A DNA stretch of 64,000 nt from Aralia elata (taxonomy: Eukaryota > Streptophyta > Magnoliopsida > Apiales > Araliaceae): NCBI GenBank assembly GCA_034770075.1, contig CM068383.1, forward strand, positions 45,279,222 to 45,343,221, in the 5' to 3' direction. Under the pieces are notes generated by a model that saw only the letters and a program-made list of their open reading frames with translations, was not told where the DNA came from and ran no database searches. Positions within the stretch are counted from its first letter, which is position 1; each line of letters starts with the position of its first letter. This document shows, piece by piece, positions 11,091 through 23,730 of this stretch. The position numbers and the translations under genes are program-made.

Positions 11091-13077
11091 TGTAGACACC
11101 CAAATTTTGCACTTCATATACTAACCCTGACAGGAGGGCAAATTCGTCCATTGACCCGGCCTACGAGAGCAAAGGATGGGCACAAGTACGAACACTCGAC
11201 GCCACCGCGACGATTTACAACCAAAATCGACGTGACAACAAGGCCGTCCGAAATGAGCATTCCCGAATGATGTGGCACATCTCCCAGTAATTCTCGGACT
11301 GCAAAATACGAGCCTGTCGGCGAAAATCGACGTCACGACACGAGAATCGAGGCGTAGCACGAAAATCGAGAAAGTTAAGCCAGCCAACCGCGGATTGATC
11401 TGCGGCCAATAAGTGCGCTTTTTAAAAACACGGAACTCGAAACACGGAAACCGAAAATCAGCTGAGTGGATGGGTGGCGGCCAGCCAGCCGCAGATCCAT
11501 CTGCGGCCAGCCTATTTCGGCCCATTCCTTCATTCAGCATCCAGGAGGTTAGCAGGCGGAGAGAAGAAAAAGAATAGGCAGTAGCAGCTCGGAAAAGGAG
11601 GAAGAAATAGCAAGAATTTGCAAGAAAATAGAGAGAAAAGAGGGGAAAAAGTGAGGAATTATATCCTTTGTGTAAGATTATATATCATATATTTTCTACT
11701 CTACTCAATATACAAGTTCATACACATTGTGAGGATTATGTGCAAGGTGAAAAGACCATTTCTATAGCAATTTTTGTATATCATTTTGTTAATCTTCTTG
11801 TCAATTGGGTTATGTGAAATGTAGTTTTTCTTGTATATTGTTGTGGATCCATGGATTGAGGACTATTAGTGAGGGTTCCAAATGGAACGAAATTCTTCCT
11901 AATGGCCCGATGATATCCATTTGATGATTTTTAGCTCGTTATAGTAATGTAGCAATTTTGGATGTGGGCCTAGGAACGCGACCCCGTGATCCAAATCCGA
12001 TGATGGACATTTTGGATGTATGTAATAGGGCCGATGTACCCTTTATTGTAAATATGTAAATGTCGGGCCTTAAAACGATATCAAGTCGAAAATCGGGTTT
12101 AAGGCCCCATGATAGTGAAATATGTGATTATGGGCGTTGGGGTTATTCGGATGGCTTACATGCCCATGAATAGCCCCCACGCATTTTAATGTTTGGTTTG
12201 ATTTGTGACACAAAAATTGATTTCAAGTTAAATGATGAAGATTTCTATAAAATCAATCAAAGTAGGTTATTAGCACCACGAGGCTAAAATTTGGAAATGC
12301 TAATGAATGTCGATTCCTATTTAACAAGAAGGCTAAAGGAAAAATCGTTTTCAAACATCACAAAAATGATTTTATAAAAATAAGTAACGTTTTATTGAAT
12401 CTTTGTGCATAGGGTTAAAGAGATCCTAGAAGTTACCCATCATTTGAGTTATGAAAGCAACGTATAGATCTCGATTCCTATTTTGACGAAGGTTTAGAAA
12501 ACTCTTGTTTTTGCCAAAACGACACCTAATGAAAATCTCATAGTTTTGACAATTAAAATCAAACCTTTCTCATAAAGCTTTCTCGTATAAGCCGGAGGAC
12601 ATTCTAAAGCATTCTCAAAAGAAAACACGACTTTTCAAAAAAAACCCAAATGGTTTCTTCATGCAAACTCACCACGACATTCACACAGGCACACACGCGC
12701 GCACACATACATTCAAGAATTAAAGGATAGGAAAAGCATCAAGAATGCGGTAACCGTGTTTCACGGAAGTCGGGGGGTGCCTAACACCTTCCCCTTGCTT
12801 AAGCAAGCCCCCGAACTCTATGAATCTCGGTTCGCAGACCAATTAATTCGGAGTCACACATGAGCCAGCGATTTATGAAAACAAAAATCGGATGAGTTGG
12901 TACATCCATTTCAAATATACCAACTGGCGACTCTAGTTAATTGGCTCATCATAAAAAACGATCGTTTAAAACCCCGCCGACACTTGTGCCGACCTTTTCC
13001 AAAAAATCATCTAATGAAAAGGCTAAAATTGGAAAGGGTAATAATCACCAAAGAAAGCGATTCTCCCGGCGTCGACA
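11091..13077 (+). repeat. Element G 5' LTR
   Basis: 1987 bp, TGTAGACACCC to GGCGTCGACA. It differs from the 3' copy mainly by C/T transitions at CpG and one palindromic indel near 11480-11510. Confidence 0.85.
12925..12934 (+). other. PBS-like decamer inside G LTR
   Basis: TGGCGACTCT matches the first ten bases of the true primer site at 13080 but lies about 150 bp inside the LTR. It recurs in the 3' LTR at 20267-20276. It may mark a former LTR end. Confidence 0.55.
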
Positions 13078-13079
13078 GC

Positions 13080-13097
13080 TGGCGACTCTGCTGGGGA
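13080..13097 (+). other. Element G primer binding site (tRNA-Arg type)
   Basis: TGGCGACTCTGCTGGGGA lies two bases after the LTR. It fits the complement of a plant tRNA-Arg whose acceptor strand ends GAGTCG-CCA, as used by Ogre/Tat elements; the first nine bases fit best. Confidence 0.65.
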
Positions 13098-14424
13098 CAT
13101 TAGAGGGCTTAGGCCGCGTTCAAGTCTTGATGTTGTCCTATCCTTTAAAATTCATGAATGTGTATGTACGTGCGATATTTTGACCTGTTTCACTTGTTGT
13201 TGTGTGAATGTGTGTTTTTTTGCCAATGAATGAATGATTGAATGGAATGGCTTTACTTTAAAGAAATCATTTGCATACGGTGAGGACGATGAATGTGAAT
13301 GTATGTTGAGAAAGTACCTCCTCTTGAGGCAAACCTGTCGGTTGCTTATTACTGGACTCGAAGGGGCTGCTCCCCGGAGATGGCTCAGGAAACGCAACAC
13401 CCAAATTCGCTCCAATCGAAAGGATTCAGACGAGTAGATTGCGAAAATTTGGGGACCTTCATGCCGAAAAGCCCGCGAGAGTAACCCTAGGGTAGGTCAG
13501 CCTCTGATAAACCTAACGAAAGGGAAGCTTCTTCATGCCCTTTTATCATTCAGTCAAATAAATAAATGTCACGGCATACAACTGTCATACCGTCATCATC
13601 GTAATAAATATGTCATGTATCATGTGATTACATCACCTGCACATATAAAGAGAATACTGACATGGTTTTGCAGGAAGGCAATCCATACCACGTACCAAGG
13701 TTTTCTAAAACTTCTGAATACTATCCTGTCATCAAACACTGACCTTGTTTTGCAGGATAAGATTAGAGAACCGTGAAAGCGTGGCCTAACGATCACAAAG
13801 AACCCGGAGTAGGGGCATATTCGACCACCAAAAAAAAAATCCCCCAAACCTTTCAACAAGTCAAAGGACCGGATCTTTTGTCAGCCCAGCGAGATACCGA
13901 TGCAACCAGTACGACGGAGATCACAAGAAAAGCAACTTAACACTGGGGCATTTGTCAACTACCCAGGAAATGATGACGTGCAAATTGGCACCCATACAAC
14001 AGTCCCATCAACATGCACCATCACCATCAAATGATACCTCATGTCAATTCAATATTCAACGATACGATCATCTGGCATTTGTCAAGCATAGTTTTCCCGG
14101 GATACGATGACCCGCGTGAAAGGGGATTTTATTTGACTTGATAGGAATCGGATTAATTCTGATAAGCAACCGTGGAGCACGATCACGAGTATGATTAGAC
14201 GAAGATAGCTATTCAACCTTTTGATCGGGTACAAAGCCTTAATTCAAAGCAACGTTGGCGACAGAATCGACCTCATGTGCCAATCTTCACTTTGCATTTG
14301 CACGAACATTCAGTTATGGGGTATAAAACTATGACGACGTTGATGGCGATTAACACGTAGTCAGACAGTCAATAATTATCAGCCTAATATCAAGAAGTCA
14401 GACGATAAATGATTATCAAGCTAA
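13098..14424 (+). other. Element G internal region, leader side
   Basis: About 1.3 kb with no supported reading frame. Two TTTTGCAGGA motifs (near 13670 and 13750) resemble 3' splice sites. Nothing else was recognised. Confidence 0.5.
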
Positions 14425-14925
14425 TGTCTCGAATCGTGGCCTGGGTTATTCGAGTAATTAAGCCCGAGGGTTGTCTCTATACCTGGTGCCCTAAAGCCAT
14501 CTGGTTTGGGAGTCGCTGGCCCAACACTCGTTACATGGGTAACTCAGAGCCTAAGAAAACGAGCATTACAGTAGAGGAGGCCCGAGCATATTCGAATCGT
14601 GGCATGGGCTACTCGAGTAATTAAGCCTAAGGGGTGTCTCTGCATCTGGTGCCCTAAAGCCGTCTGGTTTGGGAGTCACCGGCCTAACACTCGCTACATG
14701 GGTAACTCAAGCCTAAGAAAACGAATCTTGCGCAAGGTCAAGCAAAGAATGAATGGTGCAGACCACCAGCTTGTCTCGAACCGTGGCCTTTGTTACTCGA
14801 GTAAATAAACCCGAAGGGGTGTCTATACACCTAATGCCCCAAAACCGTCTGGTTTGGGAGTCGTTGGTCTAAAACTCGTTAAATGGGTAACTTTAAATAG
14901 CCTAAGAAAACGAGACAAGTGAAGT
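14425..14925 (+). repeat. Element G tandem repeat 1 (about 165-185 bp x 3)
   Basis: Three diverged copies starting near 14427, 14592 and 14776 share TCGAATCGTGGCCTGGG, TGGTGCCCTAAAGCC, GTCTGGTTTGGGAGTC, ATGGGTAACTC and GCCTAAGAAAACGA. Short open frames across them are by-products of the repeat. Confidence 0.8.
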
Positions 14926-16105
14926 GGGCTAATAAAGAGAAAAGATAATACGAAAAACTCTCGGCCTTAAACAAGAAGTCATGGAAGAGAAACCCCTACT
15001 GAGTGCTGCATCGCACAGTGCATTTGTCATATGACGTCAATCCTGCTAAGAACGTTGTCGAGAATGGAGACAGAATACCTTTTGACGAGGGAAGGTAGTT
15101 CTTTTGAATTCGACCTTACTCACGTACAATGACCATGAATGCTTGAAGGTGTTCTTACGATTTCCTAACCTGTTAAATAGAAAATCATCAACTCACGAGG
15201 GATTGAAAATAACTTCCAATCTAGTACATTCATGGTTCACAACTTGCTAGATTGTGCGATCAACAAATATTCAATTTCATGTGCTTTAACTGCATTTACT
15301 CTTTTGTCGAGATTATAATATCTTTGTGTTGAACTAACACTAACGACCCGAGCCTTCAAGTTTTGGCATTTGTTAGTCATCTGATATGCAGGATTTTGTA
15401 GAGCTGTGGATAACTCAGCACGGTCAACATCGCGAGTTTTCGATAGAAATTCTTGGTAACAACACGCGCCAAGGCAGGGGCAGTTAAGAATCGTGAAATA
15501 GAAGGAAGCTGAGGCTGCACAGAACTTCTCGTCATTGGCCTCTCCCCAATCCTGACTATCACTGCCTCGACATCCAAATGATCCACGTGCATGAGCATAT
15601 ACAAGGATGATATAAGGCGGGACAACAGCATATCGGCCATCAGAAATGATCAAAAAGCCAAGGAGCCCAACATAGCTGTTGATCATCACAGAGAGCGAAA
15701 CAGACTGCCTCAACTCGATGAAATCAAGACGACCAAGAACAGGCAGAGTACCAAACCAAGGTTGAAGTCTAGAAACTACACTTCACGACGAGGCGTGATC
15801 CAATTAAATGTTGGCAAACAAACGACGACTGTCGAATCGTATCATTTGACTGAACAGGGGTCATTTCTATCTAAACATATGTTGTGCACATGCATCTGTC
15901 CATAACATATCTGCCAGATCATGCATAACATCTTTTTCATGCATGCAGGTACGATCAAAATGAAAATCTTCAGGAAAGTACAAGCATGTCGCTTTCAACC
16001 TCACAAATGATCAGACCGTGATGGCTTTTGCGGCATGGTACGTGGACGATGTTGGTGGGAGGTCCAGGACAGAAGCCGATCACACATTCCACTTCAAGAA
16101 ATCAC
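14926..16105 (+). other. Element G internal region between repeat blocks
   Basis: Unique-looking sequence. Overlapping open frames at 15237-15905 run on both strands without any recognisable motif, so I do not call a gene. An ACAGGGGTCATTT motif near 15853 recurs at 16647, and each is followed within about 100 bp by CATGCAGGT, hinting at an older large duplication. Confidence 0.45.
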
Positions 16106-16600
16106 TCAAATCAAATCGAGCGACCCCTGGGAAGGGCTGGTGTCCAAACAATCAATGACCCTGGGAAGGGCTGGCATCCAAACAAGAAGTGAACATGGGA
16201 AGGCATCCAAGCGAACCACAACAAGGTGGTGAGCACCCTGGGAAGGCATCCAAGCAAACCACAACAAGGTGGTGAGCACCCTGGGAAGGCATCCAAGCAA
16301 ATCACAACAAGGTGGTGAGCACCCTGGGAAGGCATCCAAGCAAACCACAACAAGGTGGTGAGCACCCTGGGAAGGCATCCAAGCAAATCACAACAAGGTG
16401 GTGAGCACCCTGGGAAGACATCCAAGCAAACCACAACAAGGTGGTGAGTGAACCTGGGAAGGCATCCAAGCAAATCACAATAAGGTGGTGTGAGAACCTG
16501 GGAAGGCATCCAAACGAACCACAACAAGGTGGTGAACAACCCCTGGGAAGGGCCGATATCCAAAAAGTGAGCGATCCCTGGGAAGGGCTGAGATCCAAGC
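16106..16600 (+). repeat. Element G tandem repeat 2 (43 bp)
   Basis: Unit built on CCCTGGGAAGGCATCCAAGC plus AACAAGGTGGTGAG; about seven regular 43-bp copies at 16215-16520, with diverged copies (CTGGGAAGGGCTGG) at both ends. Confidence 0.88.
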
Positions 16601-16871
16601 AAACCCCGACAAATGATGACATCTGTAGAACAGTATCAAAAGACTGTACAGGGGTCATTTTTCATCAAATTTACATTTTTAATGTTGTGTCACATGCATT
16701 GAATAGATGATAATTCTGTACGTGATCCATGCAGGTTAGGTGTCAAGGTCCTAGCCTATCAGAGTCAAAAGCGATGGCTGCCAAGAACGATGTACGAGGA
16801 CGAACTCCAACGATGCCTTTCAAGATAGTCAGGAGAATAACTTCCTTTGATGACAATGCGATGGATTAAGG
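16601..16871 (+). other. Element G spacer between repeats 2 and 3
   Basis: Unique sequence containing the second ACAGGGGTCATTT / CATGCAGGT module. No gene seen. Confidence 0.4.
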
Positions 16872-18190
16872 TGATTACGAGATGGGTGACCGGATACGAG
16901 ACCCGGCCCCGACAAGACGATCAACCGGCAACGAGACCCGGTGATTACGAGATGGGTGACCGGATACGAGACCCGGCCCCGACAAGACAATCGACCGGAT
17001 ACGAGACCCGACGATTACGAGATGGGTGACCGGATACGAGACCCAGCCCTGACAAGACAATCGACCGGATACGAGACCCGGCGATTACGAGATGGATGAC
17101 CGGATACGAGACCCGGCCCCGACAAGACAATCCAACGGATACGAGACCCGGTGATTACGAGATGGGTGACCGGATACGAGACCCGGCCCCGACAAGACAA
17201 TCAACCGGAGACGAGACCCGGTGATTACGAAATGGGTGACCAGATACGAGACCCGGCACCAACAAGACAATCAACCGGAGACGAGACCCGGTGATTACGA
17301 AATGGGTGACCGGATACGAGACCCGGCACCAACAGGACAATCGACCGGCGAGTACAAGACGAGCGACCGGATACGAGACCCGGCGGTTACGAGACGAGCG
17401 ACCGGATACGAGACCCGGCACTCACAGGACAATCGACAGGATACGAGACCCGGCGATTACGAGACGAGCGATCGGATACGAGACCCGGCACTCACAGGAC
17501 AATCGACCGGATACGAGACCCGGCGATTACGAGACGAGCGACCGGATACGAGACCGGCACTCACAGGACAATCGACCGGATACGAGACCCGGCGGTTACG
17601 AGACGAGCGACCGGATACGAGACCCGGCACTCACAGGACAATCGACCGGATACGAGACCCGGCGGTTACGAGACGAGTGACCGGATACGAGACCCAGCAC
17701 TCATAGGACAATCGACCGGATACGAGACCTGGCGGTTACGAGACGAGCGACCGGATACGAGACCCGGCACTCACAAGACAATCGACCGGATACAAGACCC
17801 GGCGATTACGAGACGAGCGACCGGATACGAGACCCGGCACTCACAGGACAATCGACCGGATACGAGACCTGGCGGTTACGAGACGAGCGACCGGATACGA
17901 GACCCGGCACTCACAAGACAATCGACCGGATACAAGACCCGGCGATTACGAGACGAGCGACCGGATACGAGACCCGGCACTCACAGGACAATCGACCGGA
18001 TATGAGACCCGGCGATTACGAGATGAGCGACCGGATACGAGACCCGGCACTCACAGGACAATCAACCGGATACGAGACCCGGCGATTAGGAGACGAGCGA
18101 CCGGATACGAGACCTGGCACTCACAGGACAATCAACCGGATACGAGACCCGGTGATCACGAGACAAGCGACCGGATACGAGACCTGGCGC
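16872..18190 (+). repeat. Element G tandem repeat 3 (70 bp, about 19 copies)
   Basis: A 70-bp unit made of two related ~35-bp halves, each containing ACCGGATACGAGACCCGG. The first seven or so units carry GGCCCCGACAAGACAATC; later ones carry GGCACTCACAGGACAATC, with the switch near 17330-17420, so variants spread in blocks. Because 70 is not divisible by three, all frames look open over long stretches; these are not proteins. It has the form of a young satellite array. Confidence 0.92.
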
Positions 18191-18415
18191 AGACGAGACG
18201 ATCGATTAAAAGACGAAACCCGACGACTAACAATGCGGTCAGTGATTGATGCATTGACACCTTTACGAATGTTTTGCATGGCTTACATATTGCGTTGTAT
18301 CATAATTTGTATGTGTTGCATCATGTATGTATTGTCATCCTTGTGCACTGTCATTCATGCATCGGGTGTCTATTTCTTTATCCTGTTCATTTCATTTAAC
18401 ATTTCATAAACATGA

Positions 18416-18429
18416 TAAAGAGGGGCAGC
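18416..18429 (+). other. Element G polypurine tract
   Basis: AAAGAGGGGCAGC lies immediately before the 3' LTR start TGTAGACACC. Confidence 0.65.
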
Positions 18430-20419
18430 TGTAGACACCCAAATTTTGCACTTCGTATACTAACCCTGACAGGAGGGCAAATTCGTCCATTGACCCGGCC
18501 TATGAGAGCAAAGGATGGGCACAAGTACGAACACTCGACGCCACCGCGACGATTTACAACCAAAACCGACATGACAACAAGGTCGTCTGAAATGAGCATT
18601 CCCGAATGATGTGGCACGTCTCCCAATAATTCCCGGACTGCAAAATACGAGCCTGTCGGCGAAAACCGACGTCATGACACGAGAATCGAGGCGTAGCACG
18701 AAAATCGAGAAAGTCAAGCCAGTCAACCGCGGATTGATCTGCGGCCAATAAGTGCGCCTTTTGAAAACACGGAACTCGAAACACGGAAACCGAAAATCAG
18801 CTGAGTGGATGGGTGGCGGCCAGCCAGCCGCAGATCAATCTGCGGCCAGCCGCAGATCCATCTGCGGCTGGCTTTGGCCAGCCTATTTCAGTTCATTCCT
18901 TCATTCATCATCCAGAAGGTTAGCAGGCGGAGAGAAGAAAAAGAATAGGCAGCAGCAGCTCAGAAAAGGAGGAAGAAATAGTAAGAATTTGCAAGAAAAT
19001 AGGGAGAAAAGAGGGGAAAAAGTGAGGAATTATATCTTTTGTGTAAGATTATATATCATATATTTTCTACTCTACTCAATATACAAGTTCATACACATTG
19101 TGAGGATTATTTGCAAGGTGAAAAGACCATTTCTATAGCAATTTTTGTATATCATTTTGTTAATCTTCTTGTCAATTGGGTTATGTGAAATATAGTTTTT
19201 CTTGTATATTGTTGTGGATCCATGGATTGAGGACTATTAGTGAGGGTTCCAAATGGACCGAAATTCTTCCTAATGGCCCGATGATATCCATTTGATGATT
19301 TTTAGCTCGTTATAGTAATGTAGCAATTTTTGATGTGGGCCTAGGAACGCGACCCCGTGATCCAAATCCGATGATGGACATTTTGGATGTATGTAATAGG
19401 GCCGATGTACCCTTTATTGTAAATATGTAAATGTCGGGCCTTAAAACGATATCAAGTCGAAAATCGGGTTTAAGGCCCCGTGATAGTGAAATATGTGATT
19501 ATGGGAGTTGGGGTTATTCGGATGGCTTACATGCCTATGAATAGCCCCCACGCATTTTAATGTTTGGTTTGATTTGTGACACAAAAATTGATTTCAAGTT
19601 AAATGATGAAGATTTCTATAAAATCAATCAAAGTAGGTTATTAGCACCACGAGGCTAAAATTTGGAAATGCTAATGAATGTCGATTTCTATTTAACGAGA
19701 AGGCTAAAGGAAAAATCGTTTTCAAACATCACAAAAATGATTTTATAAAAATAAGTAACGTTTTATTGAATCTTTGTGCATAGGGTTAAAGAGATCCTAA
19801 AAGTTGCCCATCATTTGAGTTATGAAAGCAACGTATAGATCTCGATTCCTATTTTGACGAAGGTTTAGAAAACTCTTATTTTTGCCAAAACGACACCTAA
19901 TGAAAATCTCATAGTTTTGACAATTAAAATCAAACCTTTCTCATAAAGCTTTCTCGTATAAGCCGGAGGACATTCTAAAGCATTCTCAAAAGAAAACACG
20001 ACTTTTAAAAAAAAACCCAAATGGTTTCTTCATGCAAACTCACCACGACATTCACATAGGCACACACGCGCGCGCACACACATTCAAGAATTAAAGGATA
20101 GGAAAAGCATCAAGAATGCGGTAACCGTGTTTCACGGAAGTCAGGGGGTGCCTAACACCTTCCCCTCGCTCAAGCAAGCCCCCGAACTCTATGAGTCACA
20201 CATGAGCCAGCGATTTATGAAAACAAAACTCGGATGAGTTGGTACATCCATTTCAAATATACCAACTGGCGACTCTGGTTAATTGGCTCATCATAAAAAA
20301 CGATCTTTCGAAACCCCGTCGACACTTGTGCCGACCTTTTCCAAAAAATCATCTAATGAAAAGGCTAAAATTGGAAAGGGTAATAATCACCAAAGAAAGC
20401 GATTCTCCCGGCGTCGACA
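18430..20419 (+). repeat. Element G 3' LTR
   Basis: 1990 bp, about 98% identical to 11091-13077. It carries an extra palindromic block at 18845-18872 (13-bp arms GCCAGCCGCAGAT / ATCTGCGGCTGGC around CC) that is shorter in the 5' LTR. Confidence 0.85.
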
Positions 20420-21501
20420 CACATACTCAAACTCAAAACGTCTCATAATAAGAATTTCATTTATTAAATTCTTATTTAATAATTTCTGAAAATCCGGGTT
20501 ATCACATCCTTCCCTCCTTATAAGGATTCCATCCTCGGAATCAACGAAACTTTCCTTACTCGGTTTTCACTTAATCTATTTCACAATTATCGTTGAATAA
20601 CTTAATGCATTACCTTAGTGTAGGTTTTATTTCATCACCTTCACTTAAACTTGAAACACTTCGAGTATTATATATTCTTTCACCCTTTAACGCATTCACT
20701 TCCTTTCTCTAAGGATCATTGCATAACATACTCGTTGTAATTATAAAATATCCTGATTTAGCATCGTACAAATATTCGGGATATCACATTCACCCCTTCT
20801 TCTAAGAATTTCGTCCTCGAAATTTTTATTTACTAATATTCGTTCCTCTCATTTATCGAAATGGACTCTACGTTAATCTCTACTTTTTCATTAGTTTCTA
20901 CAACCAAGTTCTTTCTCTAGAGAACTTTCTAACATCATCGCATTCTTTACATCTTCCTCTTCTAAAAATTTCTCATCATTTCATCATCAATTAAATTTAT
21001 CTCTTCCCTTTCTGGAATTTCATTTCTTTCTTGGATTTATTATAGTTTGTTTAACTTACTCATCACCACGTCACATATCCCTTCTTAAGGAATATCCTCC
21101 TTTCCACTTCCACCTTTCAAAAGAATAAGAATCTTCCACAATTGTTCAATAATTGGGAAGCAGTATGAATAATTCAGGAATTTAAAAGATTCATTCAAAA
21201 ACTTTCAATATCATGTTGAGGAGTCGTAAAGACTTGAACCTTGTCCTAAGTTAACAGATATTTTTACTGTAACCTTTAACAGTCAAAAGACTATGGACCA
21301 TCTCTTCTCGTACTCCAGGTGATCAGCCCTTCGTACTATATATTGTGCACATACATATTAACGCTATTGTGTATCCCCCATTACAGGGTTAGTTCACCTC
21401 AGACTTAATACAAACTCTGCACCAGAATAAACTGGTTTGGCATAAAGTCTCAAAGAATTTTTGAACTTCATAAACACCTTTCAATAGTTGTCTAGCCGAA
21501 T
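20420..21501 (-). mobile_element. Element E internal: stacked LTR-end and polypurine remnants
   Basis: Two minus-strand LTR-start-plus-polypurine junctions lie 282 bp apart. One is GGGTTATCACA then TCCTTCCCTCCTTATAAGG (break at 20506/20507); the other is GGGATATCACA then TTCACCCCTTCTTCTAAG (break at 20788/20789). Each is followed by a TCCTCGGAA/TCCTCGAAA tail like that next to C's tract. From about 21200 the sequence resembles LTR interior (CTTTAACAGTC, GGTGATCAGCCC). These are worn pieces of other Ty3 copies, or a scrambled E interior. No coding sequence is left. Confidence 0.5.
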
Positions 21502-22615
21502 CAATTAGCATAGACCTTGAACAACAATTCGGATATTAGTCAAAATATTTTTAGCCAACTCAATTGGTATATCTTTTCATAGCTTAAAAGAAAACCAAAA
21601 TTCTTTTATGACGTCATGATACCGTACCGTCTTAATAGTAAGTTGAGGATGCCGTCATTTTGGGACTTTGTCATACTACATCATACCATAGTGGGCTGAC
21701 GATCCTTCGATCACATCCAACACTAGGTTCAGGTGCATTAATGACTCCATCATTCAAAATACATTTTGATAATTTCAAATCATTTTTGTCTAGCTGAAAC
21801 AATTAGCATAGACATATGAATAACAACACCTTTTTAAAACTTATTGGCTCAAACATTGACCCAATATATTTTTGAGAACTCAAAATTACGAATATCAGCA
21901 CGATGTCAATAAATTTCAAAAATCTAGCATAGCTAGAAGATTTAGAATCTCCTTTTTCTCCATCAACTTCGATCTTTATTCCATTACTTCATTAATTAAT
22001 CATTCTATCAATCTTCAATAATATCAATGCTCTCTACACCATAACTTTTCTATACCCAATATAGTTCATCAAAGTTATCACACTTTGGAAGTTCAGGAAC
22101 TTACCACAATCATATGGTTTTAGGAATTTATCCTAGTCAGACCAAAATCGTCCATTCGCTGAGGGGTTCCACCATACGATTATGAGTCACGAACTTACCA
22201 TAAGTATAAGTTTTAAGAACCGTATGTAATTTTAATATTCTCTAACTATCAAATATAAATATGAGAAAAGAATCACCTTCTCGTCATACGTATATCGATA
22301 GTGCGACACCAATATTTCAATGATTATCAATATAGGAAGCTAAGTGGTTGTCGAACCAACTCAACCACTAATCAATATAGGAAGCTGAGCGGTTGTTAAA
22401 CCATGGACAAATCCAGTCCCATACCAGGATTTGTTTAACTCAACCACTATATTAATATAGGAAGCTAAATAGTTTTCAAACCAAGCACAAATTCCCCGCC
22501 CATACAAGTAATTATACAACTCAGCCACTAACATGAATCCTCCATTGAAATCTCACATAATTTCATCTTGCTCTTAACTTACTCTTTGCTTGATACGAAA
22601 TACTCGTATTACATC
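21502..22615. repeat. 1.11-kb tandem duplication, unit 1
   Basis: Starts at ATCAATTAGCATAGACC and ends at TATTACATC. It is nearly identical to unit 2, with about seven differences by eye. Inside are three CAATATAGGAAGCT modules (near 22330-22470), one with a perfect AGTGGTTG/CAACCACT stem. LTR-derived AT-rich sequence; no gene. Confidence 0.9.
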
Positions 22616-23730
22616 ATCAATTAGCATAGGCCTTGAACAACAATTCGGATATTAGTCAAAACATTTTTAGCCAACTCAATTGGTATATCTTTTCATAGCT
22701 TAAAAGAAAACCAAAATTCTTTTATGACGTCATGATACCGTACCGTCTTAATAGTAAGTTGAGGATGCCGTCATTTTGGGACTTTGTCATACTATATCAT
22801 ACCATAGTGGGCTGACGATCCTTTGATCACATCCAACACTAGGTTCAGGTGCATTAATGACTCCATCATTCAAAATACATTTTGATAATTTCAAATCATT
22901 TTTGTCTAGCTGAAACAATTAGCATAGACATATGAATAACAACACCTTTTTAAAACTTATTGGCTCAAACATTGACCCAATATATTTTTGAGAACTCAAA
23001 ATTACGAATATCAGCACAATGTCAATAAATTTCAAAAATCTAGCATAGCTAGAAGATTTAGAATCTCCTTTTTCTCCATCAACTTCGATCTTTATTCCAT
23101 TACTTCATTAATTAATCATTCTATCAATCTTCAATAATATCAATGCTCTCTACACCATAACTTTTCTATACCCAATATAGTTCATCAAAGTTATCACACT
23201 TTGGAAGTTCAGGAACTTACCACAATCATATGGTTTTAGGAATTTATCCTAGTCAGACCAAAATCGTCCATTCGCTGAGGGGTTCCACCATACGATTATG
23301 AGTCACGAACTTACCATAAGTATAAGTTTTAAGAACCGTATGTAATTTTAATATTCTCTAACTATCAAATATAAATATGAGAAAAGAATCACCTTCTCGT
23401 CATACGTATATCGATAGTGCGACACCAATATTTCAATGATTATCAATATAGGAAGCTAAGTGGTTGTCGAACCAACTCAACCACTAATCAATATAGGAAG
23501 CTGAGCGGTTGTTAAACCATGGACAAATCCAGTCCCATACCAGGATTTGTTTAACTCAACCACTATATTAATATAGGAAGCTAAATAGTTTTCAAACCAA
23601 GCACAAATTCCCCGCCCATACAAGTAATTATACAACTCAGCCACTAACATGAATCCTCCATTGAAATCTCACATAATTTCATCTTGCTCTTAACTTACTT
23701 TTTCTTGATACGAAATACTCGTATTACATC
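22616..23730. repeat. 1.11-kb tandem duplication, unit 2
   Basis: Head-to-tail copy of 21502-22615 joined at ATCAATTAG. The high identity implies a recent event, later than the insertion of element E. Confidence 0.9.

Larger units (their letters stand above)
11091..20419 (+). mobile_element. Element G: non-coding Ogre/Tat-like LTR element
   Basis: A 9.3-kb element with two LTRs (about 98% alike), a tRNA-Arg-type primer site, a polypurine tract (18416-18429) and near-matching target duplications TACAT (11086-11090) and CACAT (20420-20424). No gag, PR, RT or IN motif is visible in any frame between the LTRs. The 3' half is filled by three tandem-repeat blocks. Ogre/Tat elements are known for tRNA-Arg priming and repeat-rich hypervariable 3' untranslated regions, so I infer a large non-autonomous derivative of that lineage. 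It sits inside element E. Confidence 0.75.

Noticed and set aside
11121..11540. ORFs in G's LTRs (11121-11540 and 18460-18784, minus)
   Set aside because: The two LTR copies do not preserve the same frame, and no motif is recognisable.
15237..15905. Overlapping ORFs of 87-158 residues on both strands in element G
   Set aside because: No conserved domain, no start context, no partner copy to test, and open on both strands.
16215..16520. CRISPR-like regular array
   Set aside because: Units are contiguous tandem repeats without unique spacers, in a plant retrotransposon.
16106..16602. Minus-strand Cys/Leu-rich frames over the 43-bp repeat
   Set aside because: Same artefact; three overlapping frames give equally long peptides.
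17221..17706. Long Arg/Asp-rich open frames across the 70-bp array
   Set aside because: Repeat artefact: the unit has few stops and its length cycles through all frames, so every frame looks open.
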